From positions 97,999 through 161,998 of the forward strand of contig JAJFUF010000031.1 of NCBI GenBank assembly GCA_021372495.1: a DNA stretch of 64,000 nucleotides, given 5' to 3'. A program made the translations under genes and the position numbers. Below, in pieces: positions 40,464 to 55,770 of this stretch. Positions within the stretch are counted from its first letter, which is position 1, and the number at the start of each line of letters is the position of its first letter. The stretch comes from Lysobacteraceae bacterium (GTDB taxonomy: Bacteria; Pseudomonadota; Gammaproteobacteria; Xanthomonadales; Rhodanobacteraceae). The notes under the pieces were generated by a model. That model did not search any database. It was not told the origin of the DNA and saw nothing but the letters and a program-made list of their open reading frames with translations.

Positions 40464-41363
40464 TCAGTGGTGCCGGCGCGGGTCGAACCCCGGAAAAGCC
40501 TCGCGGAACGCGGCATAGGCGCGTTCCGCGGCGTCGTCGTGCGCCGGCGGCGTGTGGATCGCCAGCGTCACCAATTGGTCGCCCGGCGGCTGGCCGGGCA
40601 TGCCGCGGCCCTTGAGGCGCAGCTTGCGCCCGCTCTGCGAGCCCTTCGGGATGCGCATCTCCACGGCGCCGCCGAGGGTCGGCACCGAGACGCTCGCGCC
40701 CAACGCCGCTTCCCACGGCGTGATCGCCAGGGTCGACAGCACGTTGCGGCCATCCAGCGCGTAGTGCGCGTCTTCGCGCAGCGCGATCTCCAGCAGCAGG
40801 TCGCCGGCGCGCCCGCCGTGCTGGCCGGCGTTGCCCTGCCCGGCCAGGCGGATGGTCTGCCCGGACAGCACGCCGGCAGGGATCTTCACTTCCAGCACGC
40901 GCTCGCCGCCGCCGTCGTGCAGCGCCACGCGCGTGCGCCCGCCGGCGTAGGCGGTGGCGAGGTCGATCTCGATGCGCGCCTGCACGTCGCGGCCGCGCCG
41001 CGGCCCGCCCGCCCGTCCGCCCGCGGCGCGGCCGAACAGGCTCTCGAAGAAATCGCTGAAACCGGTCGCGCCGCCGGCATCGCCGAAATCGAAGCCGTGG
41101 TCGTCGCCCCAATGCGGCGGCGGCCGGAACTCCTCGCCCGGCCGGTAGCCGCGCGTGCGCAGCTGGTCGTAGGCCTGGCGCTTCTGCGCGTCGCGCAGCA
41201 CCTCGTAGGCCTCGTTGACCGCCTTGAACTTGTCCTCGGCGCCGGCCTCCTTGCTCACGTCGGGATGGTACTTGCGCGCGAGCTTGCGGTAGGCCGCCTT
41301 GATTTCCGCCTCCGTCGCCTGCGGCGCGACGCCGAGGATCTGGTAGTAGTCCTTGAACTCCAT
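40464..41363 (-). CDS. cbpA: DnaJ-class co-chaperone CbpA
   Basis: 299 aa. J domain at the N-terminus ([33 protein letters not shown]) with the HPD motif, then a Gly-rich linker, then two C-terminal beta domains ([17 protein letters not shown]...). There is no Cys-rich zinc domain, which separates it from DnaJ. It stimulates DnaK and binds substrates. Lies downstream of hsp20 on the same strand, but a terminator intervenes only 32 bp before the ATG, so it depends on read-through or a promoter within the terminator region. Confidence 0.93.
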   Translation of the reverse strand: MEFKDYYQILGVAPQATEAEIKAAYRKLARKYHPDVSKEAGAEDKFKAVNEAYEVLRDAQKRQAYDQLRTRGYRPGEEFRPPPHWGDDHGFDFGDAGGATGFSDFFESLFGRAAGGRAGGPRRGRDVQARIEIDLATAYAGGRTRVALHDGGGERVLEVKIPAGVLSGQTIRLAGQGNAGQHGGRAGDLLLEIALREDAHYALDGRNVLSTLAITPWEAALGASVSVPTLGGAVEMRIPKGSQSGRKLRLKGRGMPGQPPGDQLVTLAIHTPPAHDDAAERAYAAFREAFPGFDPRRHH

Positions 41364-41394
41364 GCGTCCCCTTTCCCGGCGCCGGACACGTGCG

Positions 41395-41427
41395 AAAAAG
41401 CCCGCGGCGGTCGATGCCGCCGCGGGC
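41395..41427 (-). terminator. Intrinsic terminator of hsp20
   Basis: Minus strand: GCCCGCGGCGG / CCGCCGCGGGC, 11-bp perfect stem with 6-nt loop, followed by TTTTTC. Starts 22 bp after the hsp20 stop. Confidence 0.9.
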
Positions 41428-41448
41428 ACGGATCGCGGGCCGCGACGA

Positions 41449-41901
41449 TCAGCTGCCCGCGTCGATGGTAATGCGTCGCGGCGTGGTTTCGGGCTTCTTC
41501 GGGATCGAGATTTCCAGCACGCCGTGCCTGCCGGCGGCGGTGATGCCGTCGGCGTTGGCGCTGTCCGGCAGCGCAAAGCGCCGGTAGAACACGCCGTGCG
41601 AGCGCTCGACGCGCGTGAACCTGCCGTTCTCCTGCTTCGCCTCGCCCTTGCGCTCGCCCTTGATCGACAGGATGCCCTTGTCCATGTGCACCTCGATGTC
41701 CTTCGGGTCGACGCCGGGAATGTCGGCGAAGATCACGAAGCGCTTGTCCTCTTCCTTGATGTCCACGCGGGGCGCCCACTGGCTGGTGACCACGTCGGAC
41801 TGGTCGCCCGCTTCCTCGTTGAAGAAGCGGTCGAAGATCTGCTTCATCTCGGTCTGGAAACCGCTCGCCGGCTGCCAGTGACCATAGCGGCTAACGTTCA
41901 T
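41449..41901 (-). CDS. Small heat shock protein Hsp20 (alpha-crystallin family)
   Basis: 150 aa. The alpha-crystallin domain (about 42-140) includes [43 protein letters not shown] in segments and the [12 protein letters not shown] and GVLEISIPK boxes; the C-terminal IxI-like element is ITI. It holds unfolding proteins for refolding by DnaK. A textbook sigma-32 promoter precedes it. ATG at 41901 with GAGGAG upstream. Confidence 0.95.
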   Translation of the reverse strand: MNVSRYGHWQPASGFQTEMKQIFDRFFNEEAGDQSDVVTSQWAPRVDIKEEDKRFVIFADIPGVDPKDIEVHMDKGILSIKGERKGEAKQENGRFTRVERSHGVFYRRFALPDSANADGITAAGRHGVLEISIPKKPETTPRRITIDAGS

Positions 41902-41948
41902 GATGGTGGCTCCTCGGATCGGATTTCGGCCGTGGCCTGTGCCCGCTG

Positions 41949-41976
41949 AAATAGGGTCCGGCGGCGGCCTTTCAAG
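41949..41976 (-). promoter_or_regulatory. Sigma-32 heat shock promoter of hsp20
   Basis: Minus strand: -35 CTTGAAA (41976 to 41970), 13 bp, -10 CCCTATTT (41956 to 41949), against the consensus CTTGAAA-N13/15-CCCCATNT. Leader of about 40 nt. Confidence 0.85.
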
Positions 41977-42033
41977 CCTGCGTCGCAATCGTGGAAAGGC
42001 TAGGATGGCCGTCCGAATCCGCAGGAGACCCCC

Positions 42034-42513
42034 ATGAGCATCAAGGTCGGCGAGCGCATCCCCAGGGCCACCCTCAACACGCTCGAGGACGGCGTGCAGT
42101 CGGTGACCACGGACGAGCTGTTCAAGGGCAGGAAGGTGGTGCTGTTCTCGGTGCCCGGCGCGTTTACCCCGACCTGCTCGGCCAAGCATCTGCCGGGCTA
42201 CGTCGAGCGCTACGAGGACTTCCGCAAGCGCGGCATCGAGGTCGCCTGCGTGGCGGTCAACGACGCCTTCGTGATGGCCGCCTGGGGCAAGGCGCAGGGC
42301 GTGCCGGAAGGGCTGCACATGCTCGCCGACGGCAACGGCGCGTTCGCCAAGTCGCTCGGCCTCGAACTCGACGCCACCGGTTTCGGCATGGGCCTGCGTT
42401 CGCAACGCTTCGCGCTGTACGCCGAGGACGGCGTGGTGAAGGTGCTGCAGGTGGAGGCGCCGGGGGAATTCAGGGTGTCCAGCGCCGAGGCGATGCTGGC
42501 CGCCATCGGCTGA
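42034..42513 (+). CDS. Peroxiredoxin, Prx5 (type II) family
   Basis: 159 aa thiol peroxidase. The active-site motif PGAFTPTCSAKHLPGY carries the peroxidatic Cys (about residue 48). A second Cys lies in VACVAVND. The C-terminal part (ALYAEDGVVKVLQVE) is typical of Prx5. It reduces H2O2 and alkyl hydroperoxides, probably with glutaredoxin/GSH. Divergent from hsp20; RBS AGGAG before the ATG. Confidence 0.93.
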   Translation: MSIKVGERIPRATLNTLEDGVQSVTTDELFKGRKVVLFSVPGAFTPTCSAKHLPGYVERYEDFRKRGIEVACVAVNDAFVMAAWGKAQGVPEGLHMLADGNGAFAKSLGLELDATGFGMGLRSQRFALYAEDGVVKVLQVEAPGEFRVSSAEAMLAAIG

Positions 42514-42530
42514 GCGCACCGCCCCCGCAT

Positions 42531-42563
42531 GCGAGAAGCCCCGGCCAGGCCGGGGCTTCTCGC
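42531..42563. terminator. Bidirectional terminator hairpin between peroxiredoxin and gyrA
   Basis: GCGAGAAGCCCCGGCC / GGCCGGGGCTTCTCGC, 16-bp perfect arms about a central A, between two convergent genes. No U tract, but the stem is very strong. Confidence 0.7.
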
Positions 42564-42577
42564 GGGCGCCTGGCCGA

Positions 42578-45175
<2,598 letters not shown>

Positions 45176-45256
45176 CGAGCATCTTCCCTGGAACGGAGGA
45201 CGTGGCGCCGGGGCCGCGCATGCGGGCGCCGGGCGGGGTGCAGGAACAACCCGCAA

Positions 45257-45265
45257 ATGATACCA
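45257..45265 (-). promoter_or_regulatory. Extended -10 promoter of gyrA
   Basis: Minus strand TGG-TATCAT (45265 to 45257), an extended -10; no strong -35. Leader of about 75 nt. Confidence 0.45.
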
Positions 45266-45311
45266 CAAACGGACCCCGGAAAGGGGCGAAAAAGCCTTGT
45301 GGAATCGCGAT

Positions 45312-45725
45312 TTACAGCCGCGATTTCAGGCCGTTCGCAGGGGCGCCGTAAACCCAGCGGTGGGCGCTGAGGAAGTTCGCGATCGCGCCCAGCGCGGAGC
45401 CCGCCGCGACCCCCAGCACGGGCCAGGCGCGCACGGTCGGGAAGTGGAAGACGAGCGCGGCGTAGGTCGCGTAGTTGAGCGCGAAGCCGGCGCTCATCGC
45501 CAGCATCCAGCGCGCCCATTCGCCCAGCAGCGCGAAGCTGCCGCGGCCGGCGAAGGTCACGCTGCGGTTGTACAGCCAGGTCGCGTTGGCCGCGCACACG
45601 AACGAGAGCAGGCGCGCGAGGTAGGGATTGGCGTCGAGGAAGCTCACCAGCAGCTGCACGCCGCCGGCATCGACCGCGAAGCCGATGCAGCCTGCGAGAA
45701 AGAAATGCAGGATCTGCCGGCGCAT
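45312..45725 (-). CDS. GtrA-like membrane protein
   Basis: 137 aa, four membrane helices, with [38 protein letters not shown] and [10 protein letters not shown], the GtrA (PF04138) pattern. GtrA proteins are proposed flippases for polyprenyl-linked sugars in surface polysaccharide modification. No partner glycosyltransferase is adjacent. Begins 4 bp after mtnA ends, so both are likely co-transcribed. Confidence 0.88.
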   Translation of the reverse strand: MRRQILHFFLAGCIGFAVDAGGVQLLVSFLDANPYLARLLSFVCAANATWLYNRSVTFAGRGSFALLGEWARWMLAMSAGFALNYATYAALVFHFPTVRAWPVLGVAAGSALGAIANFLSAHRWVYGAPANGLKSRL

Positions 45726-45729
45726 GCGC

Positions 45730-46746
<1,017 letters not shown>

Positions 46747-46837
46747 CAACGGATCCCGTTTCGCTGCGGAGGCTGCCGGCGCGCCGCAACGCGGCGCGAT
46801 CCTGACAGGAAGATCTTGCCGCGGCCTGACGTCGTGC

Positions 46838-47908
46838 TCAGGCGGAGCGCTCGCGCAGCCAGCCGTGGATCGCCGGCGGCACCTCGCGCTGCGCGCGTCC
46901 GGACACGTAGATGCCGATATGGCCGCCCTTGAAGCTCAGTTCGGTGTAGTCGCGCGTGCCGACATGCTCGCGCAACGGCCGCGACGCCGAGGGCGGCACC
47001 AAGTGGTCCTGCTCGGCGAAGATGTTCAGCACCGGCATGGCGACGTTCTGCAGGCTCACTTCGCGGCCGCCGATCCTGAGCCCGCCGCGCACCAGCCGGT
47101 TGGCCTGGTAGAACTCCTTGACGAACTGGCGGAACGCCTCGCCGGCCTGGTCGGGAGAGTCGAAGATCCATTTCTCCATGCGCAGGAAGTTCTCCACCTC
47201 GGCCGGATCATCGAGGATGTCGACCAGGCCGACGTACTTCTGCTGGTTCAGGCGCAGCGGCTTCAGCGTCAGGTAGCACCAGTTCATCAGGTCGGCCGGC
47301 ACATTGCCGAGCGTGTCGACGAACAGGTCGACGTCCATCGACCGCGTCCAGCGCGCCAGCATGTTGTCCGGCGTGTGGAAGTCTACCGGCGTGACCATGG
47401 TGATCAGGTTGCGGATCTTGCGCGGGTTGAGCGCGCTGTAGCACAGCGAGAACGCGCCGCCCTGGCAGATGCCAAGCAGGTTGATCGCGTCCACGTCGTG
47501 GCGCTTGCGCAGCACGTCCACGCAGCGGCCGAGATAGCCTTCGATGTAGTCGTCCAGGGTCAGCCAGCGGTCGGCGCCGTCGGGATAGCCCCAGTCGATG
47601 AGATAGACGTCCTCGCCCTGCGCCAGCAGGTTGCGCACCAGCGAGCGGTCGGCCTGCAGGTCGACCATGTACGGCGTGTTGACCAGCGCGTAGCAGATCA
47701 GCAAGGGCGTCTTCGCGGTCGGCGCGCGCTCGCCGCGGAAGCGGTACAGGACCAGCTTGTCCTCGCGATGGACCGCCTCCTTGGGCGTGGCGCCGAAGTC
47801 GACTTCGGGCAGCTCGCGCAGGGTCTTCAGCCCCGCCGCCAGCTTGCGCTGGAAGGCGGAGATTTCCTCCAGTGCCTTGTGCGGGTCGATGCGCAGCGGC
47901 GCATACAT
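46838..47908 (-). CDS. phaC: Poly(3-hydroxyalkanoate) synthase, class III catalytic subunit PhaC
   Basis: 356 aa alpha/beta hydrolase-like synthase that polymerises short-chain hydroxyacyl-CoA. Lipase-like box GICQGG with catalytic C148, Asp in [11 protein letters not shown] and His in [10 protein letters not shown]. Length and sequence match class III, which needs PhaE; the phaE gene lies 11 bp upstream. ATG at 47908; the much longer frame extending upstream is non-coding. Confidence 0.95.
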   Translation of the reverse strand: MYAPLRIDPHKALEEISAFQRKLAAGLKTLRELPEVDFGATPKEAVHREDKLVLYRFRGERAPTAKTPLLICYALVNTPYMVDLQADRSLVRNLLAQGEDVYLIDWGYPDGADRWLTLDDYIEGYLGRCVDVLRKRHDVDAINLLGICQGGAFSLCYSALNPRKIRNLITMVTPVDFHTPDNMLARWTRSMDVDLFVDTLGNVPADLMNWCYLTLKPLRLNQQKYVGLVDILDDPAEVENFLRMEKWIFDSPDQAGEAFRQFVKEFYQANRLVRGGLRIGGREVSLQNVAMPVLNIFAEQDHLVPPSASRPLREHVGTRDYTELSFKGGHIGIYVSGRAQREVPPAIHGWLRERSA

Positions 47909-47919
47909 GGCAGTCTCCT

Positions 47920-48915
47920 TCACGGCTTGCGCGACGGCGCGGCCTTCGCCGCGCGTGCCTTGCGTGCGGCAGCCGGCTTGCGCGACGGCGCGGCCTGCGC
48001 CGCGTGCGTCTTGCGTGCGGCAGCCGGCTTGCGCGCGGCGGGTGCCCCGCCGAGCAGCGCGCGCAGCTCGGCGACCTCCGCACGCAGCGTCGCCACCTCG
48101 GCGGCAAGCGCGTCGCCGGAACGCGCGCGCAGTTCGCGGCGCACCTCCTGCAGGCGCTGGCCGATCGCGTTCACCTCGCTGCGCGTCGGCATGCCGAACT
48201 GGCGCGCGAGACCTTCGACCTGGTCCTGCAGCAGGGCGCGCACGCGCATCTGCGCATCGACCAGCGCGCCATAGACCTCGCCGAACTCGGGCGACAGCGC
48301 GACCTCGGCATAGGCCTCCTCGGCGGCATCCACCCACAGGTCGTAGAGCGCGCGCAGCGAGTCGACCTGCCGCCCAGGCTCGGCGCGCTCGGCCAGCCTC
48401 GCTTCGAGGCGCTCGATGCCGATGCGGTTGACGCGTGCGATCAGCGCCTGATAGCGGCAGAGCTGCGTCTGGCAGTCCAGCCAGGCCTGCGCGAGTTTCT
48501 GCTGGCGCTCCTGATGTTCGCGCGCGTAGCCGAAAGCGGGCATGCCCAGCCAGGACGAGAGTTGCTGTCGCCACGGCGCCGCGGCGTCCTGCAACTGTCG
48601 CAGCATCGTCTCGAAGCCCTGCGCGCCCGCGCCGTCGAGGCCGGCGAAGGCCTGCGCGAACGGCGTCGCGCCGCCGGTATCGAGCGCGCTCGTCAACCAG
48701 GCGCGCCAGTCGCCGTCCACCGCGCTGCTGGCGGCGGCGACGGTTTCCAGCCAGGCGAAATAGCCCTTCAGGCTGGACAGGATCTGCTCGATCGTCGCGC
48801 TTCCGTGGCCGCCGTCGCTGCCCGCCGACTGGCGCAGGTATTCGCTCCAGGCGTCCCAGGACTGTCGCGCCAGCCCCTCGTAGTCCTTGAAGAAATCGCC
48901 GCCGGGCCCGGTCAT
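47920..48915 (-). CDS. phaE: PHA synthase class III subunit PhaE, with basic repeat tail
   Basis: 331 aa. The PhaE_III family region (about 1-270) includes WLGMPAFGYAREHQERQQKLAQAWLDCQ and a long helix (about 225-285). PhaE activates PhaC. An unusual C-terminal tail (about 290-331) consists of a 17-residue repeat, RKPAAARKTHAAQAAPS then RKPAAARKARAAKAAPS then RKP, Lys/Ala/Pro rich like PhaF or histone H1 tails. ATG at 48915 with GGAGG just upstream. Confidence 0.92.
   Translation of the reverse strand: MTGPGGDFFKDYEGLARQSWDAWSEYLRQSAGSDGGHGSATIEQILSSLKGYFAWLETVAAASSAVDGDWRAWLTSALDTGGATPFAQAFAGLDGAGAQGFETMLRQLQDAAAPWRQQLSSWLGMPAFGYAREHQERQQKLAQAWLDCQTQLCRYQALIARVNRIGIERLEARLAERAEPGRQVDSLRALYDLWVDAAEEAYAEVALSPEFGEVYGALVDAQMRVRALLQDQVEGLARQFGMPTRSEVNAIGQRLQEVRRELRARSGDALAAEVATLRAEVAELRALLGGAPAARKPAAARKTHAAQAAPSRKPAAARKARAAKAAPSRKP
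47924..48050. repeat. 51-bp tandem repeat inside phaE
   Basis: Copies beginning at 47924, 47975 and (partial) 48026, exact 51-bp period, encoding the 17-residue Lys/Ala/Pro units at the PhaE C-terminus. Confidence 0.85.
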
Positions 48916-48974
48916 GTCCGCCTCCACGCACTGCGCGGCATGCTAGCGCGCGCCATGTTGCGCCACAACAAACG

Positions 48975-49008
48975 ACGACGCCCGGCAGCTTGCGCCGCCG
49001 GGCGTCGT
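48975..49008 (-). terminator. Intrinsic terminator of pnp
   Basis: Minus strand: ACGACGCCCGGC / GCCGGGCGTCGT, 12-bp perfect stem with 10-nt loop, then CGTTTGTTGT. Begins 26 bp after the pnp stop. Confidence 0.75.
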
Positions 49009-49034
49009 GCACTACCTGCGCTGGCTGCCGCGGC

Positions 49035-51134
<2,100 letters not shown>

Positions 51135-51154
51135 GTTGCGTTCTCCCCGACCCG

Positions 51155-51424
51155 TCAGCGGCGCAGGCCGAGGCGTTCGATCAGCGCCTGGTAGCGGCCG
51201 CCGTCGTTCTTCTTGAGGTAGTCCAGCAGCCGGCGGCGCTGGTTGACCAACTTGAGCAGGCCGCGGCGCGAGTGGTGGTCCTGCGCGTGCGTCTTGAAGT
51301 GCTGCGTCAGGTGCTCGATGCGGGCGGAAAGCAGCGCGACCTGCACCTCCGGCGAGCCGGTGTCGTTCGGCTTGCGGCCGAAGTCCGTGATGATCTTGCT
51401 GGTCTGTTCGACAGAAAGCGACAT
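51155..51424 (-). CDS. rpsO: 30S ribosomal protein S15
   Basis: 89 aa, standard length. [69 protein letters not shown] spans the family signature. Binds the 16S rRNA central domain and in several bacteria represses its own translation. A strong hairpin sits in its leader. ATG at 51424. Confidence 0.98.
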   Translation of the reverse strand: MSLSVEQTSKIITDFGRKPNDTGSPEVQVALLSARIEHLTQHFKTHAQDHHSRRGLLKLVNQRRRLLDYLKKNDGGRYQALIERLGLRR

Positions 51425-51454
51425 GTTTTCGAATCCTCGAAAGCGAATGCGAGA

Positions 51455-51492
51455 CTTGCGAAGCGGCACCGGCCACGATGGCGCTTCGCAAG
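51455..51492 (-). promoter_or_regulatory. rpsO leader hairpin, possible S15 autoregulatory element
   Basis: CTTGCGAAGCG / CGCTTCGCAAG, 11-bp perfect arms with a 16-nt loop, between the rpsO promoter and start codon. S15 leaders in other bacteria hold structured binding sites; this one is a candidate. Confidence 0.5.
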
Positions 51493-51530
51493 CCCCGCCG
51501 GGTTGGGTCGGGTCGTTCGGTAAGCGCGCT

Positions 51531-51560
51531 ATTTTAGCGGCCAAGACAGCGCCGCAACAA
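51531..51560 (-). promoter_or_regulatory. Sigma-70 promoter of rpsO-pnp
   Basis: Minus strand: -35 TTGTTG (51560 to 51555), 18 bp, -10 TAAAAT (51536 to 51531); start near 51524, leader about 100 nt. Located just past the truB stop, so rpsO does not rely on upstream read-through. Confidence 0.6.
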
Positions 51561-51566
51561 GGGTTT

Positions 51567-52484
51567 TCAGGCGACCGGCGGCAGGTTCAGGCCGCGCACG
51601 ACGCGCAGCGTGCCGGCCGCGTCGACCTCGCCCAGCGCCAACAGGCGACCGTCCGGGGCGTGCGCGCGGCAGCGCCCCGGCGCAGCCTCGACCGCGACGG
51701 GCCGCCCGTGGCCGAGCGCACGCGCGCCGTCCACGTCCAGCCGCACCGCCGGCAGCGCCGCCAGGCCGGCATCCACCGGCAGCAGCAGCGCGTCCAGCGC
51801 CGCCTCCCCGTCCTGCGCCTGGCGGGCGCGCAACTCGTCCAGGGTGAACATGGCCGGCGCGCGGAACGGCTCCACCCACAGCCGGCGCAGCGCGGTCAGG
51901 TGGGCGCCGCAACCCAGACGCTCGCCGAGATCGCGCACCAGGCTGCGCACGTAGGTGCCGGAACCGCACTCGACGTACAGGCGCAGGCGCGGCCCGTCCC
52001 GGCCGACGCACTCGAAGCGGTCCACCTCGACCTCGCGCGGGGGCGCCTGCACGTCCTCGCCGCGGCGCGCCCGGCGATACAGCGGCTCGCCGCCCTGCTT
52101 GATCGCCGAATGCACGGGCGGGACCTGCGTGATGCGGCCGCGCAGCGTCGCCAGCGCGCTTCGCAGCGCCGCATCATCGAACGGGGGTACCGCGCGTCGC
52201 TCGAGCACCTCGCCCTCGCTGTCCGCGGTGGACGTGACGACACCCAGCAGGCATTCGGCCGCGTAGGCCTTGCGCGAGCCGAGCAGCAGTCCGGCGATCT
52301 TGGTCGCCTCGCCGAAGCACAGCGGCAGCAACCCGGTGGCCAGCGGATCGAGGCTGCCGGTATGCCCGGCCTTGTCCGCGCGATACAGCCGCCGCGCCGC
52401 CTGCAGCGCCTGGTTCGAGCTCATCCCCGCCGGCTTGTCGAGCAGCAGGATGCCGTGCACCTGGCGGGTGGGGGGACGGGGCAT
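51567..52484 (-). CDS. truB: tRNA pseudouridine(55) synthase TruB
   Basis: 305 aa. Forms pseudouridine 55 in the T-arm of tRNAs. Catalytic Asp in [11 protein letters not shown], with [17 protein letters not shown] near the N-terminus and the C-terminal PUA-like domain ([15 protein letters not shown]...). Downstream of rbfA by 143 bp that contain a palindromic repeat. Confidence 0.96.
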   Translation of the reverse strand: MPRPPTRQVHGILLLDKPAGMSSNQALQAARRLYRADKAGHTGSLDPLATGLLPLCFGEATKIAGLLLGSRKAYAAECLLGVVTSTADSEGEVLERRAVPPFDDAALRSALATLRGRITQVPPVHSAIKQGGEPLYRRARRGEDVQAPPREVEVDRFECVGRDGPRLRLYVECGSGTYVRSLVRDLGERLGCGAHLTALRRLWVEPFRAPAMFTLDELRARQAQDGEAALDALLLPVDAGLAALPAVRLDVDGARALGHGRPVAVEAAPGRCRAHAPDGRLLALGEVDAAGTLRVVRGLNLPPVA

Positions 52485-52578
52485 TTCGGGACTCGGGACT
52501 CGGGGAAAAGCGAAACAACGAAAGCATCATCCCGACGCAAGCCGGCCTGGCGATGGGGGCGCCAATGCAATCGCCGGA

Positions 52579-52596
52579 TTCCGGCCTGCGCCGGAA
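52579..52596. repeat. Extragenic palindrome between truB and rbfA
   Basis: TTCCGGC-CTGC-GCCGGAA, 7-bp perfect arms, in the context GGATTCCGGCCTGCGCCGGAA familiar from dispersed repeats of Xanthomonadales and Burkholderiales. A short GGGACTC tandem lies at about 52495-52510. Confidence 0.5.
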
Positions 52597-52627
52597 CAGC
52601 GGCGGCGGACCGGAGGACATCGCGCGG

Positions 52628-52987
52628 CTACAGCCGCCCCTTGTCCTTTTCCTGGCGCAGCAGCGATTCGATGCGCTCGCCCTTGTCGACGGAATCGTCG
52701 TACTTGAAGCGCAGCTCGGGCACGCGGCGGATGCGCATCGTGCGCGACAACTGCTGGCGGAACTCCTTCGCCATGCCGTTCAGCGCCTTGACCGTGTCGC
52801 GGGACGCGTCGGGCAGCAGCGTGGTGACCCACACCGTGGCGGAATCCAGGTCGCGCGTCACCTCGACGTCGGACACGCTGACCGACGGCAGCGCGTGGTC
52901 GCGCACCGCGGCATGCACCATGCTGCCGAGCAGGCGACGCAGCTCGGCGGCGATGCGGTCGGTGCGTTTGAATTCGGAAGATGGCAT
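52628..52987 (-). CDS. rbfA: Ribosome-binding factor A
   Basis: 119 aa KH-like 30S maturation factor. [30 protein letters not shown] and [20 protein letters not shown] match the family; the C-terminus [17 protein letters not shown] is standard. ATG at 52987, 19 bp after infB. Confidence 0.95.
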   Translation of the reverse strand: MPSSEFKRTDRIAAELRRLLGSMVHAAVRDHALPSVSVSDVEVTRDLDSATVWVTTLLPDASRDTVKALNGMAKEFRQQLSRTMRIRRVPELRFKYDDSVDKGERIESLLRQEKDKGRL

Positions 52988-53006
52988 GGCGGGTTCCGCC
53001 CAACAA

Positions 53007-55631
53007 TCACAGTGTCCTGGCCACCTCGATGCGCTCGAAGCACTCGATCTGGTCGCCCGGCTTGACGTCGTTGTACTGCTTGACGGCGATGCCGCACTCC
53101 ATGCCGTTGCGCACTTCCTCGACCGCATCCTTGAAGCGACGCAGCGACTCCAGTTCGCCCTGGAAGATCACCGTGTTGTCGCGCAGCACGCGGATCGGCT
53201 TGTGGCGCTTGACCACGCCCTCGACCACCATGCAGCCGGCGACCGCGCCGAACTTGGAGCTGCGGAACACGTCGCGCACCTGGGCCACGCCGATGATTTC
53301 CTCGCGCACCTCGGTGCCGAGCAGGCCGGAGGCGGCCTGCTTCACCTGGTCGATCACGTCGTAGATGATCGAGAAGTAGCGCATGTCCAGGCCGTTGGCA
53401 TCGACCACCTTGCGCGCCGAGGCGTCGGCACGCACGTTGAAGCCGATCAGCAGCGCCTTCGACGCCGCGGCCAGGGTCGCGTCGGACTCGGTGATGCCGC
53501 CGACGCCGGAAGCGACCACGTTGACCTTGACCAGGTCGTTGGACAGATTGACCAGCGAGTCGCGCAGCGCCTCGACCGAGCCCTGCACGTCGGCCTTGAC
53601 CACCAGGTTGAGCGTCTGCTGCTCGTCGCTCTGGCCCATCTGCGCCATGATGTCCTCGAGCCGGTTGGTCTTGCTGACCAGGCGGCTCTCGCGGCGCTTC
53701 TGCTGGCGCTCCTGGGCGACGTCCTTGGCCAGGCGCTCGTCCGCCACCGAGACGAACTCGTCGCCGGCATCCGGCACGCCGGACAGGCCGAGCACCTGCA
53801 CCGGAATCGACGGGCCGGCGTCCTGCACCTGCTGCCCGGTTTCGTCGAACATCGCGCGCACGCGGCCGTATTCGACGCCGCAGACGACGAAGTCGCCGCG
53901 GCTGAGCGTGCCCTGCTGCACCAGCACGGTGGCGATCGGGCCGCGGCCCTTGTCCAGGCTGGACTCGATCACCACGCCCGCGGCGCGGCCGCTCTTGACG
54001 GCGGTCAGCTCCATCATTTCGGCCTGCACCGAGATCGCCTCGAGCAGCGTGTCGACGCCTTCGCCGGTCTTGGCCGACACCGGCACGAACTGCACGTCGC
54101 CGCCCCATTCCTCGGGCACGACCTCGTGCTGCACCAGGCCCTGCTTGACGTTGTCCGGATTGGCCTCCGGCTTGTCCATCTTGTTGACGGCGACGATCAT
54201 CGGCACGTCCGCGGCGCGCGCGTGCTGCACCGCTTCCACGGTCTGCGGCATCACGCCGTCGTCGGCCGCGACCACCAGCACGACGATATCGGTCGACTGC
54301 GCACCGCGCGCGCGCATCGAGGTGAACGCGGCATGGCCCGGGGTGTCGAGGAAGGTGATCACGCCCTTCGGCGTGCTCACGTGATAGGCGCCGATGTGCT
54401 GGGTGATGCCGCCCGCCTCGCCCGCCGCCACCTTGGTGCGGCGGATGTAGTCGAGCAGCGAGGTCTTGCCGTGGTCGACGTGGCCCATGATGGTGACCAC
54501 CGGCGGCCGCGTCTCCTGCTCGCCCTCCGCCGCGGCGGTGCGCGCCAGCAGCGTGGTCTCGGCGCCCTTGTCCTCGGCGCGCACGGCTTTGTGGCCGAGT
54601 TCCTCGACCACCAGCGCGGCGGTGTCGTGGTCGATCACCTGGTTGATGGTCGCCATCACGCCCATCTTGAACAGCGCCTTGACCACCTCGGCGCCCTTCA
54701 CCGCCATCTTCTGCGCCAAGTCGGCGACGCTGATGTTCTCGCCGATCGCGACCTCGCGGACGACCGGCGCGGTCGGCCGGGAGAAGCCGTGGCGCTCGGA
54801 GATGCGCGAGATTTCGGCGACCCTGGGCTTGGCCTTCTTGCGGCTGGTGCGGCGCGCGCGCTCTTCCGCGGTCAGGTGCAGCTCGCCGCCGACGTAGCGG
54901 CCGGCGAACTCGTCACCGCCCTCTTCGCGCATGCGGTGCGAACCGCGCGGGTGGCGCGCGCCGTGCGGCGCCGCGGCCGGCGGTTCCTCGCGACGCGGGC
55001 GCTCTTCCTTCGGCTTGTGCGCGGCGTGCTCCGCCGGCGCCGCGGCCACCGGCGCGGCCTCGGCGGCGCGCGGGCGACGCCCTTCCTCGGCCAGGCGCTG
55101 CGCCTCGGCCTCGGCGCGCGCGCGCTCCTCTTCGGCGCGCTTGCGCTCCTCCTCGGCCGCGCGCAGCTTCGCCTCCTCCTCGAGACGGCGGCGCTCCTGA
55201 TCCTGGCGCTCGATTTCCTCGGCCTCGCGCTTGAGCTGCGATTCCTGCAACTTGCGCAGCGCGTCCTCGCGCCCCTGGTCGGCCGCGGCCTCCTCGGCGA
55301 TGACACTGCGCTTGACGTAGGTGCGCTTGGCGCGCACCTCGACATTGACGGTCTTGGCGGATGCGCCGCGGGCGCCCGTCGCGACGGTGATCTCGCTGAC
55401 CTTGCGGCGCTTGAGCGTGACCTGGCGCGGCGCAGCCTCCTCGGACTCGGGAGCGGCTGCGCCCTTGCCGTGCGTGCGGCGCAGGAAGCCCAGCAGCTTC
55501 ACCTTCTCGGTGCTGCTGATCACCTGATCGGGGTTGGAAAACTTCATCCCCGCCTCGGCCAGCTGCGTGAGCAGCCTGTCCGGCGTCATGCCGAGGACAT
55601 TGGCAAGTTGTTTGATCGTCACGTCCGACAT
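53007..55631 (-). CDS. infB: Translation initiation factor IF-2
   Basis: 874 aa. IF2_N domain ([25 protein letters not shown]) at the start, a long charged Ala/Glu/Arg-rich region (about 95-260) that forms most of the N domain, then the GTPase with [17 protein letters not shown] and NKMDKPEA, and C1/C2 domains that bind fMet-tRNA. It delivers initiator tRNA to the 30S subunit; the initiator tRNA gene lies at the head of the same cluster. Confidence 0.97.
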   Translation of the reverse strand: MSDVTIKQLANVLGMTPDRLLTQLAEAGMKFSNPDQVISSTEKVKLLGFLRRTHGKGAAAPESEEAAPRQVTLKRRKVSEITVATGARGASAKTVNVEVRAKRTYVKRSVIAEEAAADQGREDALRKLQESQLKREAEEIERQDQERRRLEEEAKLRAAEEERKRAEEERARAEAEAQRLAEEGRRPRAAEAAPVAAAPAEHAAHKPKEERPRREEPPAAAPHGARHPRGSHRMREEGGDEFAGRYVGGELHLTAEERARRTSRKKAKPRVAEISRISERHGFSRPTAPVVREVAIGENISVADLAQKMAVKGAEVVKALFKMGVMATINQVIDHDTAALVVEELGHKAVRAEDKGAETTLLARTAAAEGEQETRPPVVTIMGHVDHGKTSLLDYIRRTKVAAGEAGGITQHIGAYHVSTPKGVITFLDTPGHAAFTSMRARGAQSTDIVVLVVAADDGVMPQTVEAVQHARAADVPMIVAVNKMDKPEANPDNVKQGLVQHEVVPEEWGGDVQFVPVSAKTGEGVDTLLEAISVQAEMMELTAVKSGRAAGVVIESSLDKGRGPIATVLVQQGTLSRGDFVVCGVEYGRVRAMFDETGQQVQDAGPSIPVQVLGLSGVPDAGDEFVSVADERLAKDVAQERQQKRRESRLVSKTNRLEDIMAQMGQSDEQQTLNLVVKADVQGSVEALRDSLVNLSNDLVKVNVVASGVGGITESDATLAAASKALLIGFNVRADASARKVVDANGLDMRYFSIIYDVIDQVKQAASGLLGTEVREEIIGVAQVRDVFRSSKFGAVAGCMVVEGVVKRHKPIRVLRDNTVIFQGELESLRRFKDAVEEVRNGMECGIAVKQYNDVKPGDQIECFERIEVARTL

Positions 55632-55715
55632 CGTTCTCGTACTCCGCCGTTCCTGCGCTCCGCTATCGCCCGCCGCGCGTCACGCTGCGATTCGGGCTCA
55701 CCTGCCGTCCGTGGC

Positions 55716-55759
55716 GGGAAGCCTCCCGGCTTCCCCGGCGCGGCCTCGATGGCCGCGCC
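55716..55759 (-). other. Two consecutive hairpins between nusA and infB
   Basis: GGGAAGCC-TCCC-GGCTTCCC (55716-55735) and GGCGCGGCC-TCGAT-GGCCGCGCC (55737-55759), both perfect, 1 bp apart. No U tract; likely mRNA processing, stability or partial termination elements inside the operon. Confidence 0.5.
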
Positions 55760-55770
55760 CTGTTACCGTA

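Noticed and set aside
47909..49012. N-terminal extension of PhaC through phaE
   Set aside because: The frame overlaps phaE out of phase; PhaC from 47908 has the normal class III length.
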